Below the pieces are notes generated by a model, which was not told the origin of the DNA, did not search any database, and was given only the letters and a program-made list of their open reading frames with translations. The translations under genes were made by a program, and so were the position numbers. From NCBI GenBank assembly GCA_054601695.1, contig BAAHQB010000090.1, positions 496,001 through 560,000 of the forward strand: a DNA stretch of 64,000 bases, read 5' to 3'. Of this stretch, positions 36,885-64,000 are shown in pieces. Every line of letters begins with the position of its first letter. Position 1 is the first letter of the stretch. Source of the DNA: Amorphochlora amoebiformis (lineage: Eukaryota > Cercozoa > Chlorarachniophyceae).

Positions 36885-38310
36885 GAAGTTAGGGTTAGGG
36901 TTAGGGTTAATGAGAGTTAGGGTTAGGGTTAGGGTTAGGAGAGTTAGGGTTAGGGTTAATGGGAGTTTGGGTTAGGGTTAGGGTTAATGGGAGTTAGGGT
37001 TAGGGTTAGGGTTAATGAGAGTTAGGGTTAGGGTTAGAGTTAATGAGAGTTAGGGTTAGGGTTAGGGTTAATGAGAGTTAGGGTTAGGGTTAGGATAAAT
37101 GAGAGTTAGGATTAGCGTTAGGGTTAATGAGAGTTAGGGTTAGGGTTAGGGTTAATGAGAGTTAGGGTTAGGGTTAGGGTTAATGAGAGTTAGGGTTAGG
37201 GTTAGAGTTAATGAGAGTTAGGGTTAGCGTTAGGGTTAATGGGAGTTTGGGTTAGGGTTAATGGGAGTTAGGGTTAGGGTTAGGGTTAATGAGAGTTAGG
37301 GTTAGGGAAAGGGTAAATGAGAGTTAGGGTTAGGGTTAGGGTTAATGAGAGTTAGGGTTAGGGTTAGAGTTAATGAGCGTTAGGGTTAGGGTTAGAGTTA
37401 ATGCGAGTTAGAGTTAGGGTTAGAGTTAATGAGCGTTAGGGTTAGGGTTAGGGTTAATGAGAGTTAGGGTTAGGGTTAGGGTTAATGAGAGTTAGGGTTA
37501 GGGTTGGAGTTAATGCGAGTTAGGGTTAGGGTTAGAGATAATGAGAGTTAGGGTTAGGGTTAGAGTTAATGAGCGTTAGGGTTAGGGTTAGGGTTAATGA
37601 GAGTTAGGGTTAGGGTTAGAGTTAATGAGAGTTAGGGTTGGGTTAGAGTTAATGGGCGTTAGGGTTAGGGTTAGAGTTAATGAGAGTTAGGGTTAGGGTT
37701 AGAGTTAATGAGAGTTAGGGTTAGGGTTAATGAGCATTTGGATTAGTGTTAGCGTTAATGAGAGTTAGGGTTAGGGTTAGGGTTAATGGGAGTTAGGGTT
37801 AGGGTTAGAGTTAATGAGAGTAAAGGTTAGGGTTAGAGTTAATGACAGTTAGGGTTAGGGTTCGGGTTAATGAGCGTTAGGGTTAGGGTTACGAATAATG
37901 AGAGTTAGGGTTAGGGTTAGGGTTACGGTTAGGGTTAATGAGATTTAGGATCAGATTATTCAGAATGTCTCAATCCGAGGACCATTCACGCTAATGAGAG
38001 TTAGGGTTAGGGTTAGAAATGATAATGAGAGTTATAATGAGAGTTAGGGTTACAGTTAGGGGTTAATGAGAGTTAGGGTTAGGGTTAGGAATAATAATGA
38101 GAGTATAATAAGAGTTAGGGTTAGGGTTACAGTTAGGGTTAATGAAAGTTAGGGTTAGGGTTAGGAATAATGAGAGTTGTAATGAGAGTTAGGGTTAGGA
38201 TTAAGTTTGTAGGGTTAGGGTTAGGAATAATGAGAGTTTTAATCAGAGTTAGGGTTGGGATTAAATTTGGGGTTAGGGTTAGGGTTAGGGTTAGGGTTAG
38301 GGTTAGGGTT
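36885..38310. repeat. higher-order array (TTAGGG)2-3-TTAATGAGAG
   Basis: About 50 copies of a 24-28-bp unit, GTTAGGGTTAGGGTTAATGA with AGA, differing by single bases (GAGAG, GAGCG, GGGAG). Later units carry GAATAATAATGAGAGT. One copy of the GATCAGATTATTCAG element sits at 37949-37990. It lies between the last recognised exon of the 7TM-RGS gene and the first exon of the next gene. Confidence 0.9.
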
Positions 38311-38316
38311 AATAAC

Positions 38317-57517
<19,201 letters not shown>

Positions 57518-57800
57518 CACGGGACCTACACAACCAGCTCAAATCCAGCGCAATGACCCCGAAACCAGACCCCTCACCTTACTACGCCCGTTTTTTAACC
57601 TCAATCGGTCGATAGCACGTGCCGGAGCGATCAGACGCCGGGGGTGGGGCGTATCGGTTGGGACGCAAGTGACGGGTTTTCAGTCGAGGCGATCGCAAGG
57701 CGTGTCGCCAATCAGCAGCACAAAGTTTTGATTTTTGGTTTCGCTGGAGTGAACATTTTTTTTTTTTCAAAGGCTTCTTGGGGTTTCTTAGATGATTTTA
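57518..57800 (-). promoter_or_regulatory. probable 5' untranslated exon and promoter side of the 7TM-RGS gene
   Basis: Upstream of the first coding exon, whose acceptor TTGTGTAG lies at 57526-57532, the minus strand has a strong GTAGTAAG/GTGAGG donor near 57584. Between this and about 57770 the sequence is balanced in base content and free of repeats. This fits a non-coding leader exon spliced to the ATG exon. No TATA-type element could be picked out against the AT-rich background. Confidence 0.4.
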
Positions 57801-58190
57801 AAGGGAATTCGTAAAGACTCGAAAAGGAACACGTGTTTTCGCTTGGGATGGAATTAGGTAGAATCGCCGCAATATAGGGGAAAAAGAGTCACATTAGCCG
57901 AAGAATTAATTTCCGTTTCGACGGCTGTGTTCGCTGCCATTGTCCGACCGATCAGTCGCGCCCATGTGGAGAACCGCCTTGATGCAACCAGCTGCCATTC
58001 GCATACCATTTCTCCTACTAAAAGAGAACAACACCGAAATGTTGTTTTCTGGACCATGCCGGTATCAGCGGGGACTGCACAGGGGCTTGCACGCGGGCCG
58101 CGCGCAGCGTCGCCGAGCATGTGCACGCTGACCACGTTTGAGAGGGCAGACCTGTTTTCACAACCAGACTGGATTAAGTTCAGGCGTTGA

Positions 58191-58601
58191 TTGGAATCCG
58201 GTTCGTCGGTGTGGAAATCAAGTGTTTGTGTATATGTAGTGTGTGTTAATAGCAATCACGATGTCAAATCATTTTCAGTGGCTTGGGTAAACAATTTGAG
58301 CTCGGATGATTCAACACGACTGATAATCAATGACCGTCAAGCTCGATCGAACTATAAAAGAAATTTTTGTCACTGTTATGTATACAATTGTACACACGAT
58401 AGGTCGTTTTGTTTGGAATGTAATCTAGAATCATTGATCCGCCTGACAAAAACATTAACGACTGTAACTTTGTACTTCGAGGAGTCACCGCCGGAGTCAC
58501 CGCCGGAGTCACCGGCAAACAAATTGAATCAATTTCAAGAACTTATCAGTAGTTCTAAATATATACCAATCGTATCTAGAATTAATGCTAGGATATGCTA
58601 G
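58191..58601 (+). CDS. 136-codon ORF between two genes, doubtful
   Basis: A plus-strand frame opens with ATG and runs 136 codons through repeat-free sequence. It includes Cys/His clusters (NFCHCYVYNCTHD) and a triple direct repeat of GAGTCACCGCCG giving ESPPESPPESP. No splice borders, homology cue or codon bias supports it. It lies downstream of the Prp4-like stop and upstream of the 7TM-RGS leader. It may be a real small gene or chance in a 1.2 kb intergenic region; the minus strand is also open at 57854-58255. Confidence 0.25.
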   Translation: MESGSSVWKSSVCVYVVCVNSNHDVKSFSVAWVNNLSSDDSTRLIINDRQARSNYKRNFCHCYVYNCTHDRSFCLECNLESLIRLTKTLTTVTLYFEESPPESPPESPANKLNQFQELISSSKYIPIVSRINARIC

Positions 58602-58604
58602 CTA

Positions 58605-59029
58605 GATATCATGGTCTGTACGTATGTCTAGTAATTGTATGCTAGGCACACGACACCGCTTGGCTGAAATTTGCAAAACGGAATTGACGATCTGGAGCAG
58701 ACATCGTAGGGAAGAGTACTATTGTTGTATATATATATATCATGATATAATCATGGTATCTAGATAATCCTAGAATCTAGTAATAGCTAGCCTGATCTAG
58801 ATGATTTCAAGATAAGCTAGATAAGATAGTCTAGTAGTACAGAGATTTACAGTCTTTCGATGAATCTCGAGCGTGCGTCTAGTGCATGTGTCAGTCATAA
58901 AAATAATTTGCGATGCTAGCGATGTATACGGCAGCCGCAAACTCTAGTCATTGAACTATTCGCTAGTATTCGCGCGAGCGATCGCGCGTGACCGACGTAC
59001 GTGACAAAGTCGGCATCATGATACCACGG
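58605..59029. other. CTAG-rich 3' flank of the Prp4-like gene
   Basis: This stretch is dense in CTAG, TCTAG and GATCTAG tetranucleotides, for example near 58600-58640 and 58755-58830. A similar CTAG-rich stretch lies at 29980-30480, 3' of cathepsin B. No coding frame is convincing. Confidence 0.4.

Positions 59030-64000
<4,971 letters not shown>

Noticed and set aside
57854-58255. 133-codon minus-strand ORF and overlapping plus-strand ORF at 57927-58190
   Set aside because: Both strands are open in the same GC-balanced stretch with no splice borders, motif or neighbour logic, so neither is preferred.

Overview
This is nuclear DNA of an intron-rich eukaryote, most likely a protist, that I cannot place further. 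Stops are standard: TGA in the Prp4-like gene, TAA in cathepsin B, TAG in the gene ending at 30835. The telomere-type motif is TTAGGG/CCCTAA, found throughout in both orientations, so these arrays are interstitial and not a chromosome end. Most bases are (AT)n microsatellite, TTAGGG-type arrays, purine/pyrimidine tracts or minisatellites. Long ORFs of Tyr/Ile, Leu/Thr/Gly/Asn/Pro or Arg/Glu/Ser/Leu are translations of these repeats.

The repeats are largely introns. Short non-repetitive islands of 18-100 bp are flanked by AG...GT splice borders. Reading them in order, with reading phase kept across each junction, builds continuous proteins. Nearly all genes are on the minus strand. From right to left: (1) 59030-64000, the C-terminal WD40 part of a Prp4 (PRPF4) U4/U6 snRNP protein; (2) 38317-57517, about 55 exons of a seven-helix membrane protein fused to an RGS domain, with a Ser/Pro/Lys tail built from tandemly duplicated exon pairs; (3) 30835-36864, a complete 10-exon gene for a basic 182-residue protein; (4) 30458-30799 (+), a small convergent gene; (5) 28724-29834 (+), cathepsin B with one intron; (6) 28016-28558, a possible divergent gene; (7) 26085-27195 (+), the 3' end of a Gly/Arg-rich gene; (8) 16893-25235, 13 phase-consistent exons of an unrecognised protein, perhaps continuing into (9) 11993-15734; (10) 5689-9613, nine exons of another unrecognised protein; (11) 4878-5275, an EF-hand-like exon pair; (12) 275-1733, three more exons.

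The striking structural feature is serial duplication of exon ends. Many exons are accompanied by one to eight truncated copies that keep only the acceptor side (upstream of the exon) or only the donor side (downstream), each separated by (AT)n or TTAGGG repeats. They form ladders of decoy splice sites. In one gene whole exon pairs have multiplied and appear to be used, giving a repetitive protein tail. All exon calls were made by eye from splice borders, phase and protein-like sequence. No alignment or search was run, and family names come from recognised motifs.
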